Part shown: in pieces, positions 1 to 8,759 of the stretch
Numbering within the stretch: the stretch's first letter is position 1
Layout: each line of letters opens with the position of its first letter
Source of the DNA: Clostridium septicum
GTDB taxonomy: Bacteria; Bacillota; Clostridia; Clostridiales; Clostridiaceae
Assembly (NCBI RefSeq): GCF_003606265.1
Contig: NZ_CP023671.1
Span: 186,001-250,000 of the forward strand
Reading direction: 5' to 3'
Length of the DNA: 64,000 bases
Translations under genes and position numbers: made by a program
Notes under the pieces: generated by a model
The model's database searches: none
Seen by the model: the letters and a program-made list of their open reading frames with translations, nothing else
Told to the model about the DNA's origin: nothing

Positions 1-309
1 TCTATCTCTTAAGTAGAATAACTTAGCTCTTCTAACTTTACCTTTTCTAACTATTTCCATCTTTTCGATGATTGGTGAGTTTACAGGGAAAGTTCTTTCT
101 ACTCCAGTTCCTAAAGCAACTCTTCTTACAGTGAAAGTTTCTCTTAATCCACCGTTTTGTTTCTTTATAACTGTTCCTTCAAACATTTGAACTCTTTCTC
201 TAGTTCCTTCTTTGATCTTAACATATACCTTAACAGTATCTCCTACCATAAAGTTTGGAAGATCATTTCTAATTTGTTCTGCTTCAATAGCTCTTAATAT
301 TTCGTTCAT
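1..309 (-). CDS. rplS: 50S ribosomal protein L19 (3' end cut by window)
   Basis: L19 of the large ribosomal subunit, at the 30S-50S interface. The visible 103 codons begin [16 protein letters not shown] and run through the conserved segments [19 protein letters not shown] and [12 protein letters not shown]. The family is about 115 residues, so only about 12 C-terminal residues lie outside the window. The ATG is preceded by a good GGAGGGACTT ribosome binding site. It follows trmD and rimM in the classic rpsP-rimM-trmD-rplS order, and the spacer from trmD looks like a ribosomal protein leader. Identity is certain. Confidence 0.97.
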   Translation of the reverse strand, partial: MNEILRAIEAEQIRNDLPNFMVGDTVKVYVKIKEGTRERVQMFEGTVIKKQNGGLRETFTVRRVALGTGVERTFPVNSPIIEKMEIVRKGKVRRAKLFYLRDR

Positions 310-424
310 GTGTAAGTCCCTCCTTGTATAAATTTTGACGTTCTTAACAAATGTATTTGACAGAGGACCGCCCGTACTAACACAAATGTTATTTTAACAT
401 AATTAATATTATAATTCAACAATT
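310..424 (-). ncRNA. Putative L19 leader (autoregulatory 5' element of rplS)
   Basis: The 115 nt between trmD and rplS hold an unusually GC-rich core (GTACGGGCGGTCCTCTGTC) in AT-rich surroundings. The flanks AACATTTG and CAAATACATTTG can pair as ATTTG/CAAAT. An L19 leader family is known upstream of rplS in low-GC Gram-positives, where excess L19 is thought to repress its own synthesis. Position and the compact core support this assignment. I could not run a covariance model, so the class is an inference. Confidence 0.5.
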
Positions 425-1138
425 TTATTTGTTTTTATTTAACATTTTTATATCTTCTTTAGTTAACTTAACTTTTTCATATAAGTCTTTTCTTCTTTTT
501 TTTGTTACAATTAAAGACTGCAACCTTCTCCATTTTCTTATATTCTCATGATGTCCTGAAAGTAATACTTCTGGTACTCTATCTCCTTCAAAAAGTTCCG
601 GCCTTGTATATTGAGGATATTCTAATAATCCATCAGAAAAAGATTCATCTATATAACTTTCCTCTTTTCCTAAAACTCCTGGTACTAATCTTAAAATGGA
701 ATCTATTACTGGTATTGCAGCCATTTCTCCACCTGTTAATATAAAATCACCAAGTGAAATTTCCATATCTATATGCTTATATACTCTTTCATCAATTCCT
801 TCGTAATGACCACATATAAAAGTTAAGTCTTTTTCTTTTGAAAGCTCTCCTGCTATTTCTTGATTGAAAGTTTTACCTTTAGGTCCTAAGAAAATCACTT
901 TACTATTACTAGATTTTTTGCAAAATCTTATTGCATCTACTAAAGGCTGTGGAGCCATAACCATACCTGCTCCACCTCCATATGGATAATCATCAACCTT
1001 CTTATGTTTATTTAGTGTAAAATCTCTAATATTAATAGCATTAATTTGTATAAGCTCCTTTTCTTTTGCTTTCCCTATAATGCTATGATTAAATATTTCA
1101 AACATTTCAGGAAATAACGTAAGAATATTAATCTTCAT
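425..1138 (-). CDS. trmD: tRNA (guanine37-N1)-methyltransferase
   Basis: Methylates N1 of G37 next to the anticodon using S-adenosylmethionine, which prevents +1 frameshifting. The protein begins [14 protein letters not shown] and carries the SPOUT trefoil-knot signatures: an early YGGGAGMVM loop, then [10 protein letters not shown] and [10 protein letters not shown]. The length of about 237 residues is normal. I chose the internal ATG over one 15 bases upstream because the GGAG ribosome binding site lies 9 bases before it and would touch the upstream one. The gene overlaps the end of rimM, suggesting translational coupling. Confidence 0.96.
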   Translation of the reverse strand: MKINILTLFPEMFEIFNHSIIGKAKEKELIQINAINIRDFTLNKHKKVDDYPYGGGAGMVMAPQPLVDAIRFCKKSSNSKVIFLGPKGKTFNQEIAGELSKEKDLTFICGHYEGIDERVYKHIDMEISLGDFILTGGEMAAIPVIDSILRLVPGVLGKEESYIDESFSDGLLEYPQYTRPELFEGDRVPEVLLSGHHENIRKWRRLQSLIVTKKRRKDLYEKVKLTKEDIKMLNKNK

Positions 1139-1625
1139 CTTGCCATTCTCCAACTGGTTTTATTGTTATTATTTTATTGTCTATATCTATATCTAAAACA
1201 ATATCTAAAAGCACTGGTATTAGTATTTCTTTAGGTTCTCTAATCCAATATACATCATTATTCTTAGTTTGAAGAACTTCATATATCTTTCCTAAATTAT
1301 TTCCATCTGTATCAACTACAGTACTTCCAATTAAATCTGTTATAAAGTAACAATCCTCTTCTAATTCAACAGCATCTTCTCTTGATATCTCTATGTATTT
1401 ATTTTTATATTTTTCTGCCTCTTCTATACTATCTATTCCTTCTATTTTCACTATAACTCTATCTTTTTGGAATTTACACCCTATTATTTTTCTCTCAACA
1501 TTATCAATTAAAACCTTTTCTAAATCATTGTATCTTTTAGGATCGTCAGTAAGTGGAATGACCTTAACCTCTCCCTTTAAACCATGAGTATTTACTATTT
1601 TCCCTACTCTTAAAATTTCTTTCAA
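1128..1625 (-). CDS. rimM: Ribosome maturation factor RimM
   Basis: RimM helps fold the 3' domain of 16S rRNA and binds S19 during 30S assembly. The N-terminal RimM barrel ([17 protein letters not shown]) is followed by a C-terminal PRC barrel ending VGEWQDED. An upstream GTG would add three codons but overlaps the AGAGGTGA ribosome binding site. The TTG giving [15 protein letters not shown] is well spaced and matches the usual family start, so I take TTG as the start. The gene overlaps trmD and probably has its own promoter after the khpA terminator. Confidence 0.92.
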   Translation of the reverse strand: MKEILRVGKIVNTHGLKGEVKVIPLTDDPKRYNDLEKVLIDNVERKIIGCKFQKDRVIVKIEGIDSIEEAEKYKNKYIEISREDAVELEEDCYFITDLIGSTVVDTDGNNLGKIYEVLQTKNNDVYWIREPKEILIPVLLDIVLDIDIDNKIITIKPVGEWQDED

Positions 1626-1654
1626 TCTCTTCACCTCTTAACATATTTTAATAT

Positions 1655-1660
1655 ATTATA
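1655..1660 (-). promoter_or_regulatory. Candidate -10 box for rimM-trmD-rplS
   Basis: A perfect TATAAT lies about 30 bases before the rimM start and just downstream of the khpA terminator, where a new promoter would be needed. The matching -35 is only TTTTAA, so support is weak. Confidence 0.35.
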
Positions 1661-1707
1661 TCCATTTAAGCACTATCTTAAAATATTAAAAATTAAATCT
1701 ATATGTG

Positions 1708-1737
1708 TAAAAAGAGTTAGGATTATCCTAACTCTTT
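1708..1737 (-). terminator. Intrinsic terminator of rpsP-khpA
   Basis: A perfect 12-bp stem AAAGAGTTAGGA/TCCTAACTCTTT with a 3-base loop is followed on the minus strand by TTTTT. The khpA stop codon lies inside the 5' arm. Confidence 0.8.
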
Positions 1738-1967
1738 ACATCAATAATTTCTACTACTACTTTTTTATCTTCTTTTATTGCTGCTGCTTTGACAACAGTT
1801 CTAATAGCCTTTGCTATTCTTCCCTGTTTGCCAATTACTTTTCCCATATCCACAGGAGCAACCTTTAGTTCCAGAATAATTGATTGCTCTCCCTGAATTT
1901 CATTTACATGAACTTCATTTGGATTATCCACAAGGGATTTAGCTATAACTTCAATTAATTCCTTCAT
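1728..1967 (-). CDS. khpA: KH-domain RNA-binding protein KhpA
   Basis: Small single KH-domain protein of about 79 residues. It carries the GxxG RNA-binding loop in VIGKQGRIAKAI, the family hallmark. KhpA pairs with KhpB (Jag) in other Firmicutes and affects cell elongation and mRNA regulation. The start MKELIEVIAKSLVDNP matches the family; a second ATG lies two codons upstream. The only strong Shine-Dalgarno is about 31 bases away and is separated from the start by a perfect 8-bp hairpin (separate entry). It follows rpsP as in many Firmicutes. Confidence 0.93.
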   Translation of the reverse strand: MKELIEVIAKSLVDNPNEVHVNEIQGEQSIILELKVAPVDMGKVIGKQGRIAKAIRTVVKAAAIKEDKKVVVEIIDVKS

Positions 1968-1972
1968 AAACA

Positions 1973-1999
1973 TCTGTAACTTTATAAATATGTTACAGA
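1973..1999 (-). promoter_or_regulatory. Hairpin between Shine-Dalgarno and start of khpA
   Basis: On the minus strand AGGAGGTGAA is followed by TCTGTAAC, an 11-base loop and GTTACAGA, then the start codons. Folding this perfect 8-bp stem shortens the effective distance from Shine-Dalgarno to ATG from about 31 bases to 5 (upstream ATG) or 10 (downstream ATG). No other ribosome binding site or start fits the gap. Confidence 0.6.
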
Positions 2000-2015
2000 G
2001 TTCACCTCCTAAAAA

Positions 2016-2261
2016 TTACTTATTTATTCCTGCTTGAGCGAAAAGTCTCTTAACTACATCTGTAGGTTGAGCACCATTTTGTACCCATTTAGTAGCCTTT
2101 TCTTCATTGATTTTGATTTCAGCTGGTTCAGTTAATGGGTTATAATAACCTATTTCTTCGATGAATCTACCATCTCTTGGGCATCTTGAATCAGCAACTA
2201 CTACTCTGTAGAAAGGTGCTTTTTTAGCTCCCATTCTTCTTAATCTAATCTTTACTGCCAT
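2016..2261 (-). CDS. rpsP: 30S ribosomal protein S16
   Basis: S16 of the small subunit, 81 residues. It starts [26 protein letters not shown] and contains the typical [12 protein letters not shown] segment. The length is standard for Firmicutes. GGAGGTGAAAACAAC precedes the ATG. It lies between ffh and khpA, in the order conserved from Bacillus. Confidence 0.98.
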   Translation of the reverse strand: MAVKIRLRRMGAKKAPFYRVVVADSRCPRDGRFIEEIGYYNPLTEPAEIKINEEKATKWVQNGAQPTDVVKRLFAQAGINK

Positions 2262-2299
2262 GTTGTTTTCACCTCCTTCAAAGGATAAGTTAATTTATA

Positions 2300-3652
2300 T
2301 TAACTCATAAAAGGTAACTTCCCTAAAAATCCCTTTTTAGCTTTCTTTTGTAATGATTTCATTTGCTTCATTTGCTTTCTCATCATATCAAAGCCTTTAA
2401 TGAGTTTATTCACTTCTTGTAATGATGTACCAGATCCCTTAGCAATTCTCTTCTTTCTAGAAGATGAACCAACTAAAAGTTTTGGATTTTTTCTTTCTTT
2501 CGGAGTCATTGAATATATTATAGCTTTTACTTTGGCTAATTGTTTTTCACCTGCATCAAAATCTACATCTTTAAGTTCTTTTGGCATTCCTGGAATCATC
2601 TCCATTATCTTACTTAAAGAACCTAATTTTTTCATTTGCTCCATTGCTGTTAAATAATCTTCATAATTGAAGTCATTTTCCAGCATTTTAGCTCCTAAGT
2701 CTTGAGCTTCTTTATCATCAAATGCTGCTTGTGCTTTTTCTATTAATGAAAGAACATCTCCCATTCCTAGTATTCTCGAAGCCATTCTATCTGGATAGAA
2801 CACTTCAAAATCGCTCATCTTTTCCCCTACTCCAATAAACTTAATTGGCTTTTCAGTCATATGTCTAATGGATAGAGCTGCACCACCTCTAGTGTCACCA
2901 TCAAGCTTTGTTAATATAACACCTGAAACATCTAATGCATTATTAAAGCTTTCTGCAACATTAACAGCATCTTGACCTGTCATTGAATCTACAACAAGTA
3001 ATATTTCATTTGGCTTAACTTCAGACTTAACATCTTTAAGTTCTCCCATTAACTCTTCATCTATATGAAGTCTACCTGCTGTATCTATTATAACTATATT
3101 ATTTCCATTTTCCCTTGCATGAGCTATACCAGCCTTTGCTATATCTACAGGGCTTATTTTATCTCCCATCTGAAAAACAGGAATATCTATTTGCTTTCCT
3201 ACAACCTCTAATTGTTTAATAGCTGCTGGTCTATATATATCACATGCAACTAAAAGAGGTTTTTTATTTTGTTTTCTTAATTGTAGTGCTAATTTACCAC
3301 TCATTGTGGTTTTACCTGCTCCTTGCAATCCTACCATCATAATTACTGTAGGTCCTACAGAAGCAAAATTTATTTTACTTTCACTACCACCCATAAGATT
3401 AGTAAGTTCGTCATTAACAATTTTTATAACTTGTTGAGCAGGTGTTAAGCTTTCTAAGACATCACTGCCTACACACTTCTCGCTAACAGTTGATATAAAC
3501 TTTTTAACTACTTTAAAGTTAACATCAGCTTCTAATAACGCAAGCTTTACTTCTCTCATGGCTTCTTTTATATCTTTTTCAGTTAGCTTTCCTTTGCCTC
3601 TAAGCTTTTTAAATGCTTCCTGTAACTTATCTGATAAACCTTCAAAAGCCAT
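2300..3652 (-). CDS. ffh: Signal recognition particle protein Ffh (SRP54)
   Basis: GTPase and signal-sequence-binding subunit of SRP, which targets nascent membrane and secreted proteins to FtsY at the membrane. The 450 residues show an N-terminal helical bundle, then the NG GTPase domain with GLQGAGKTT near residue 106, DTAGR and TKLDGDTRGG. The methionine-rich M domain is the last 150 residues (GSGTSLQEVNKL, MMRKQMKQMKSLQK). It is preceded by ylxM, its likely modulator, with a 16-base gap. Confidence 0.98.
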   Translation of the reverse strand: MAFEGLSDKLQEAFKKLRGKGKLTEKDIKEAMREVKLALLEADVNFKVVKKFISTVSEKCVGSDVLESLTPAQQVIKIVNDELTNLMGGSESKINFASVGPTVIMMVGLQGAGKTTMSGKLALQLRKQNKKPLLVACDIYRPAAIKQLEVVGKQIDIPVFQMGDKISPVDIAKAGIAHARENGNNIVIIDTAGRLHIDEELMGELKDVKSEVKPNEILLVVDSMTGQDAVNVAESFNNALDVSGVILTKLDGDTRGGAALSIRHMTEKPIKFIGVGEKMSDFEVFYPDRMASRILGMGDVLSLIEKAQAAFDDKEAQDLGAKMLENDFNYEDYLTAMEQMKKLGSLSKIMEMIPGMPKELKDVDFDAGEKQLAKVKAIIYSMTPKERKNPKLLVGSSSRKKRIAKGSGTSLQEVNKLIKGFDMMRKQMKQMKSLQKKAKKGFLGKLPFMS

Positions 3653-3668
3653 GTTAACCCTCCTATGA

Positions 3669-3998
3669 TTATAAATCTTCTAAAGTATTTTTATACTTTT
3701 CATAATCCTTATCTGAAAGAGAATATTTTATTTTCAAATCCTCTAAAAGCTCTAAGATTACTTTTTCCTTCTTTAAACTCTTCTCTAGTAAGTTAAGTCT
3801 ACTTTCATAGGATAGAAATTGTTTATAACACCTCTTTATCAAATCATGGATAGCTTGACGACTTGTGTTATTTAATTCAGCAATTTCACCTAAAGATAAG
3901 TCATCATTATAATACAATTCCATAATTTTATATTGTTTGTCAGTTAACAAGGTTCCATAAAAATCCATTAACATAGAGATTTCAACTCTATCTTCCAT
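3669..3998 (-). CDS. ylxM: YlxM/p13-like DNA-binding protein, SRP-associated
   Basis: Small helix-turn-helix protein of about 109 residues of the UPF0122 family. The segment [39 protein letters not shown] is a sigma-70 region-4-like helix-turn-helix. Homologues are always beside ffh/ftsY, and in streptococci YlxM binds SRP and affects its GTPase. I chose [15 protein letters not shown] because AAGGTGA lies five bases before it; the in-frame GTG upstream has no ribosome binding site. Confidence 0.9.
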   Translation of the reverse strand: MEDRVEISMLMDFYGTLLTDKQYKIMELYYNDDLSLGEIAELNNTSRQAIHDLIKRCYKQFLSYESRLNLLEKSLKKEKVILELLEDLKIKYSLSDKDYEKYKNTLEDL

Positions 3999-4078
3999 AA
4001 ATATCACCTTACCCACAAAAGAGATTTTAACAAAACTATTCTAACCTGTCAAGTATTTTTACTTAACACTTTATTTTT

Positions 4079-4990
4079 TTAGAATAATGCTTCTGCAAAG
4101 CTTTCAGCATCAAATTCTTGAAGATCTTCAATACCTTCTCCAACCCCTATATATTTAACTGGTATATTCAATGTATTTTTAATTGAAATTACAACTCCAC
4201 CTTTAGCTGTACCATCTAACTTTGTTAATATAATACCATCTATAGGACATACCTCCATAAATTGTTTAGCTTGAATAACTGCATTTTGACCTGTCGTTGC
4301 ATCTAAGACTAACAATGTTTCTTTTTTAGCCTCGCTATATTCTCTTTCTACTATTCTTCCTATTTTACCTAGTTCATCCATAAGATTTTTTTTATTATGA
4401 AGTCTTCCAGCCGTATCACATATTAAAATATCTACATTTCTTGATTTAGATGCATTTATAGCATCAAAAACTACTGCTGCTGGATCTGATCCTTCTTGGT
4501 GCCTTACCAAATCTACCCCAGCTCTTTCACTCCAAACTTGTAATTGGTCTATTGCTGCCGCTCTAAAAGTATCTGCTGCTGCAAGTAGAACCCTTTTTCC
4601 TTCAGCTTTATTTTTAGATGCAAGTTTTCCAATAGATGTTGTTTTTCCTACTCCATTTACACCTATAACTAGAAGAACTTTCTTTTCTTCCTCTTCTTCT
4701 TTAGATTCAACTCCGTCTAAAAGCATTTCTTTTATAACTTCTTTTAATGCTGGGTACACTTCTTTTGTATCATTTATTTTTTCTTTTCTTATTTTAGCTT
4801 TTAGTGCTTCTATAATATCCATGGTAGTATCCATACCTATATCAGACATTACAAGTATTTCCTCTAATTCTTCATAAAGGTCATCATCAATTGTAATTGC
4901 AAGTTTTAATGCTTCATTTATTTTATCTGTTAAAGCATCCCTTGTTTTAGTTAATCCTGTTTTTAAATTGTCAAAAATCTTTCCAAACAC
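4079..4990 (-). CDS. ftsY: SRP receptor FtsY
   Basis: Membrane-associated GTPase that docks SRP-ribosome complexes at the translocon. At 303 residues it is a short form without the acidic A domain of E. coli. It has the NG domain with GVNGVGKTTSIGKLA near residue 110, DTFRAAAIDQL, DTAGRLHNK and TKLDGTAKGG. The start is a GTG with AGGAGGACAC upstream. It lies 12 bases after smc, so the two are probably cotranscribed. Confidence 0.97.
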   Translation of the reverse strand: MFGKIFDNLKTGLTKTRDALTDKINEALKLAITIDDDLYEELEEILVMSDIGMDTTMDIIEALKAKIRKEKINDTKEVYPALKEVIKEMLLDGVESKEEEEEKKVLLVIGVNGVGKTTSIGKLASKNKAEGKRVLLAAADTFRAAAIDQLQVWSERAGVDLVRHQEGSDPAAVVFDAINASKSRNVDILICDTAGRLHNKKNLMDELGKIGRIVEREYSEAKKETLLVLDATTGQNAVIQAKQFMEVCPIDGIILTKLDGTAKGGVVISIKNTLNIPVKYIGVGEGIEDLQEFDAESFAEALF

Positions 4991-5002
4991 TTTTGTGTCC
5001 TC

Positions 5003-8000
5003 CTAATTATTTTTTGTTAAATCTACCGAAACCACCTTTGATATTCCTTTTTCCTCCATAGTAACTCCATACATTATGTCACTTGCCTCCATAGTTCCTT
5101 TTCTATGAGTAATAACTATAAATTGAATATTCTCTGAAAATTTCTTTAAAAATTCAGCATATCTATAAACGTTAGCATCGTCAAGGGCTGCTTCTATTTC
5201 ATCTAATATACAAAAAGGCGTAGGCTTCATCTTTAAAATAGCAAAAAGAAGAGCTATTGCAGAAAGTACTTTTTCTCCACCTGACATTAAATTTATATTT
5301 TGTAGTTTTTTACCTGGTGGTTGAACATTTATATCTATATTAGCTGTTAACTCATCACCATCTGAAAGTATAAGTTCAGCATTTCCCCCTTTAAATAATT
5401 CATTAAAAGTCTCATTAAAATTTTCATTTAGAATCTTAAAATTATCTTTAAATAATTCCTGCATTTTAGCAGTCATTTCATTTATAACACCTAACAACTC
5501 TGCTTTTGCCTTATTTAAATCTTCCTCTTGGGTAGACATAAATTCGTATTTTTCTATTACCTCTTCATATTCAGCTATTGCAGCTAAATTTACAGTACCA
5601 AGGCTTGTTATATTGCTTTTTATACTAAAAATCTCATCCTTTACTTGTGATACACTTGTAATTTTAAAGGCAATTTCTAAAGCTTCAGCTAAAGTAAGAT
5701 TTAGTTCTTCATTTAATTTTTTATAATAACTATCTCGTTCACTTTCACTTTTAGCATTTATTATTTCTTTTTTATTTAGTTCATTTTCTTCAACTCTTAT
5801 TATATCAACTAACTCGTTAATTAGTCCCTCTTTTATTTTAGATTTATCCTTTAAAGAAATTTTTTCTATTTCATAAGCTTTAAAAACTTCATCTAAAATA
5901 TCTATTCTCTTTTTAAACTCTTCTATTAACTCATTTTTAACTTTAATTTGTTTATCTAGATAAACTATATTTTCTTCTTTGGCTTTTGACTCTAACTCTA
6001 AAGCTACTATCTTTTCTCTTTTCTCTTTTTCTTCTCTTTCTTTTCTTTTTATCTCGGAATATTTTCCCTGAAGGGATTCATCTAAGGTTGCTTTTTCTAT
6101 TTTTAATTTTACACAACATTCTTTACTATTTTCAACAATTATATTTTTCTCATTTAAAGCAAGTTCAAGATTTATAGCTTTATCTTTATTTTTTGTATTT
6201 TTATCTTCTAAAAATTCTAATTTATTTTTTTTATTTAATATTTCCTCTTCTAGCTTATTTAAAGTATCTTTATTAAACAAAATTTCTTTTTTTGATATCT
6301 CTAATGAATTTTTTAATTTTATTTCTTCATTTTTTAAAGCTTTTATTTCACTTTCAAACTTAGTAATATCTATAGTCTTACTATGAACTTCATCACTTTT
6401 ATTTAAATTCTCATCATCTAAAGCCTTTACTTCTCTCTTTATTTCTTCTAATTTTTCAATTTCTTTATTATATATTTCTTTATTTTTAGATATTAATTCT
6501 TGAAGTTCTGAAAGCTCTCTTCTTCTTCCTAATATACTCGAATTATTTTTTTTATATATACTACCTCCAGTTAATGCTCCTCCTGGACTTATAACTTCTC
6601 CTGACAATGTTACTATTTTTACTTTATGTTTTCCTATTTTAGATATTTCAAGAGCTGAGTCCATATCCTTTGCTATAATAGTTTTTCCAAGGCAATAATC
6701 CATTATATCTTTAAATAAAGGATCAAATTTTATTATATCTGATGCTATTCCAACATATCCATCTAAAGTTTCTATTTCCTTGGATAAGAAAATCCTATTT
6801 CCTTTAATTATATTAACTGGTAAGAATGTAGCTCTTCCCAAGTTATTTTTCTTTAAATATTCAATTAAAAACTTTGCAGTATTTTCGTTTTTAGTAATTA
6901 TATTAGATATAGCTCCACCTAAAGAAATCTCTATAGCAGTTTCATATTTTTTCTCTACTGTAAATACTTCTCCTAAAACTTTAGTTCCTTTTGCTTCATT
7001 TATTTTTCCACTTTCTATTCTTTCCATAAGTCTTTTTACAGACATTTGATATCCTTCATAACTCTTTTCCAAATCTCTAAGAGTTGTAAGTTTTCCTTCT
7101 AATGTATTTGTATCTTTTGTAATATTCCTTATTATAGCTTCCTTTTTACTTAAATTGCTATTTAAAATGGCAATTTTCTTCTTATTATTTAATATTTCAT
7201 TTTGTATATTTTTTCTTTCCCTAATAGAGATATCTATATTTTCTTTAAGTTCCTTTACTGTTGCTATATTTATACTAATATTTCCCTCTATTGTTTTTAA
7301 TGTACCTTCTCCAGTAACATTTAATTGTTTCTTACTTATAATATCCTTATTTAAAATAGCTATACTATTTTTTATTTCTGATATTTTCCTAAGAACTTCA
7401 AATTCATCTTCTTTTAATTCCTTAAGTTCATCTGTAATCTTTTTAATTTCAGAATTTAATTCACCTATTTTATTTTCTAAGTTGTGTATTTCTTTTTCTT
7501 TTTCTTGTTGTTCTTTTATTTTTTCTTCTAAACTTTTTAAAAGGTTATCTTTTTCATCTAAAGATTTTACCAAAGACTCTTCTAATTCCTTTAAATTAAA
7601 TTTATCTCTATCTATACTGTCATTTAAATTTTTTATTCTCTCTTTAAATATTTCTATATCATTAATACTTTGAGACAATTCTTCTTTTTTGCTATAGTAT
7701 TCTCTTTTTTCACTTTCATTTTTGTTTTCAAGATTTTCTAAAGATTTCTCTAAATTTGAAAGTTCTTCTTTATAATTATAAAGTTTTAACCTTTTTTCTT
7801 CTATTTCCTTTTTTCTTTCTATAATATCTTTATTGATATTTTTTATTTCTTCTTCAATTTTTTCTATGTAATATGTTAAAATAGATACTTCTTTAATCTT
7901 AAGTTCCTCTGCTAAAGCCTTATATTTTATAGCTTTCTCCCTTTCTTCTTTTAAAGGGCCTACTCTTTCTTCATATGTTGAAATTATATCTCTTATTCTT

Positions 8001-8566
8001 ATTAAATTATTTTCTGTATTAGACAGCTTCTTTTCCGCTTCTTCTTTTCTAGATTTAAACTTAACTATACCTGCTGCCTCTTCTAAAAGAGCTCTTCTTT
8101 CTTCAGGCTTACCACTTAATATAGCCTCTATTTTACCTTGTCCAATTAAAGAATATCCCTCTTTTCCTATACCTGTATCCATAAACAGCAAGTTTATATC
8201 TTTTAATCTACATTTTTTATTATTTATTAAATATTCTGTTTCTCCTGATCTAAATATTCTTCTTGTAATAGTTACCTCAGTATATTCAGTATCTAAAGAG
8301 TTATCTGAGTTATCTAAAGTTAAAGAAACCTGGGCAAGACCTACTGGTTTTCTAAATTGAGTTCCAGCAAATATTACATCCTCCATTTTTCCACCTCTTA
8401 AAGTCTTAACGCTTTGTTCTCCAAGTACCCATCTAACTGAATCAGATATATTGCTTTTCCCACTTCCATTAGGTCCAACTACAGCAGTTACACCTTCTTT
8501 AAACTTTAACTCGGTTTTATCCGCAAAAGACTTAAAACCTCTAATTTCTAGGGATTTTAAAAACAT
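5003..8566 (-). CDS. smc: Chromosome segregation SMC ATPase
   Basis: Condensin subunit that forms a loop-extruding complex with ScpA and ScpB. At 1187 residues it is full length. The N-terminal head has Walker A GPNGSGKSN near residue 32, then a coiled-coil arm. The hinge lies around residues 515-660 (KVLGEVFTVEKKYETAIE, GGALTGGS). The second coiled coil leads to the C-terminal head with signature LMSGGEKVLSAIALLFAI and Walker B ILDEIEAALDD. The coiled coils produce long meaningless open frames on the other strand. Confidence 0.98.
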   Translation of the reverse strand: MFLKSLEIRGFKSFADKTELKFKEGVTAVVGPNGSGKSNISDSVRWVLGEQSVKTLRGGKMEDVIFAGTQFRKPVGLAQVSLTLDNSDNSLDTEYTEVTITRRIFRSGETEYLINNKKCRLKDINLLFMDTGIGKEGYSLIGQGKIEAILSGKPEERRALLEEAAGIVKFKSRKEEAEKKLSNTENNLIRIRDIISTYEERVGPLKEEREKAIKYKALAEELKIKEVSILTYYIEKIEEEIKNINKDIIERKKEIEEKRLKLYNYKEELSNLEKSLENLENKNESEKREYYSKKEELSQSINDIEIFKERIKNLNDSIDRDKFNLKELEESLVKSLDEKDNLLKSLEEKIKEQQEKEKEIHNLENKIGELNSEIKKITDELKELKEDEFEVLRKISEIKNSIAILNKDIISKKQLNVTGEGTLKTIEGNISINIATVKELKENIDISIRERKNIQNEILNNKKKIAILNSNLSKKEAIIRNITKDTNTLEGKLTTLRDLEKSYEGYQMSVKRLMERIESGKINEAKGTKVLGEVFTVEKKYETAIEISLGGAISNIITKNENTAKFLIEYLKKNNLGRATFLPVNIIKGNRIFLSKEIETLDGYVGIASDIIKFDPLFKDIMDYCLGKTIIAKDMDSALEISKIGKHKVKIVTLSGEVISPGGALTGGSIYKKNNSSILGRRRELSELQELISKNKEIYNKEIEKLEEIKREVKALDDENLNKSDEVHSKTIDITKFESEIKALKNEEIKLKNSLEISKKEILFNKDTLNKLEEEILNKKNKLEFLEDKNTKNKDKAINLELALNEKNIIVENSKECCVKLKIEKATLDESLQGKYSEIKRKEREEKEKREKIVALELESKAKEENIVYLDKQIKVKNELIEEFKKRIDILDEVFKAYEIEKISLKDKSKIKEGLINELVDIIRVEENELNKKEIINAKSESERDSYYKKLNEELNLTLAEALEIAFKITSVSQVKDEIFSIKSNITSLGTVNLAAIAEYEEVIEKYEFMSTQEEDLNKAKAELLGVINEMTAKMQELFKDNFKILNENFNETFNELFKGGNAELILSDGDELTANIDINVQPPGKKLQNINLMSGGEKVLSAIALLFAILKMKPTPFCILDEIEAALDDANVYRYAEFLKKFSENIQFIVITHRKGTMEASDIMYGVTMEEKGISKVVSVDLTKNN

Positions 8567-8577
8567 AAGTCCACTCC

Positions 8578-8673
8578 TTATCTAACCAATGATACTAACA
8601 AACTTACACTAAACATAACCACCATAATTATAGTAATAATATATACCATTTTTTGCCTTGTTTGTTTTTTCAT
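8578..8673 (-). CDS. 31-residue single-pass membrane peptide
   Basis: Small open frame MKKQTRQKMVYIITIIMVVM... ending SLLVSLVR, too short for ordinary gene callers. A positively charged N-terminus (KKQTRQK) precedes one hydrophobic helix of about 20 residues. AGAGGAAGTGATATT before the ATG looks like a ribosome binding site. Length and architecture resemble DUF4044/Prli42-type micropeptides of Firmicutes; Prli42 anchors the Listeria stressosome. The family name is an inference, and no partner gene is visible here. It lies between a hairpin and smc, so it could be the first gene of an smc-ftsY-ffh transcript. Confidence 0.65.
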   Translation of the reverse strand: MKKQTRQKMVYIITIIMVVMFSVSLLVSLVR

Positions 8674-8725
8674 AATATCACTTCCTCTATATTATTTAAG
8701 TTTATAGTAAACTTCATAAAATATC

Positions 8726-8759
8726 AATATAAGGTAGGCATAAAAGCCTACCTTATATT
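8726..8759 (-). terminator. Hairpin at the end of the radical SAM gene
   Basis: Perfect 14-bp stem AATATAAGGTAGGC/GCCTACCTTATATT with a 6-base loop spanning the stop codon. The minus-strand tail GATATTTTAT is only modestly U-rich, so termination may be partial. Confidence 0.6.

Noticed and set aside
7155-7673. 172-residue plus-strand frame inside smc
   Set aside because: Low-complexity F/S/L/I reflection of the SMC coiled coil; no homology or start signals.
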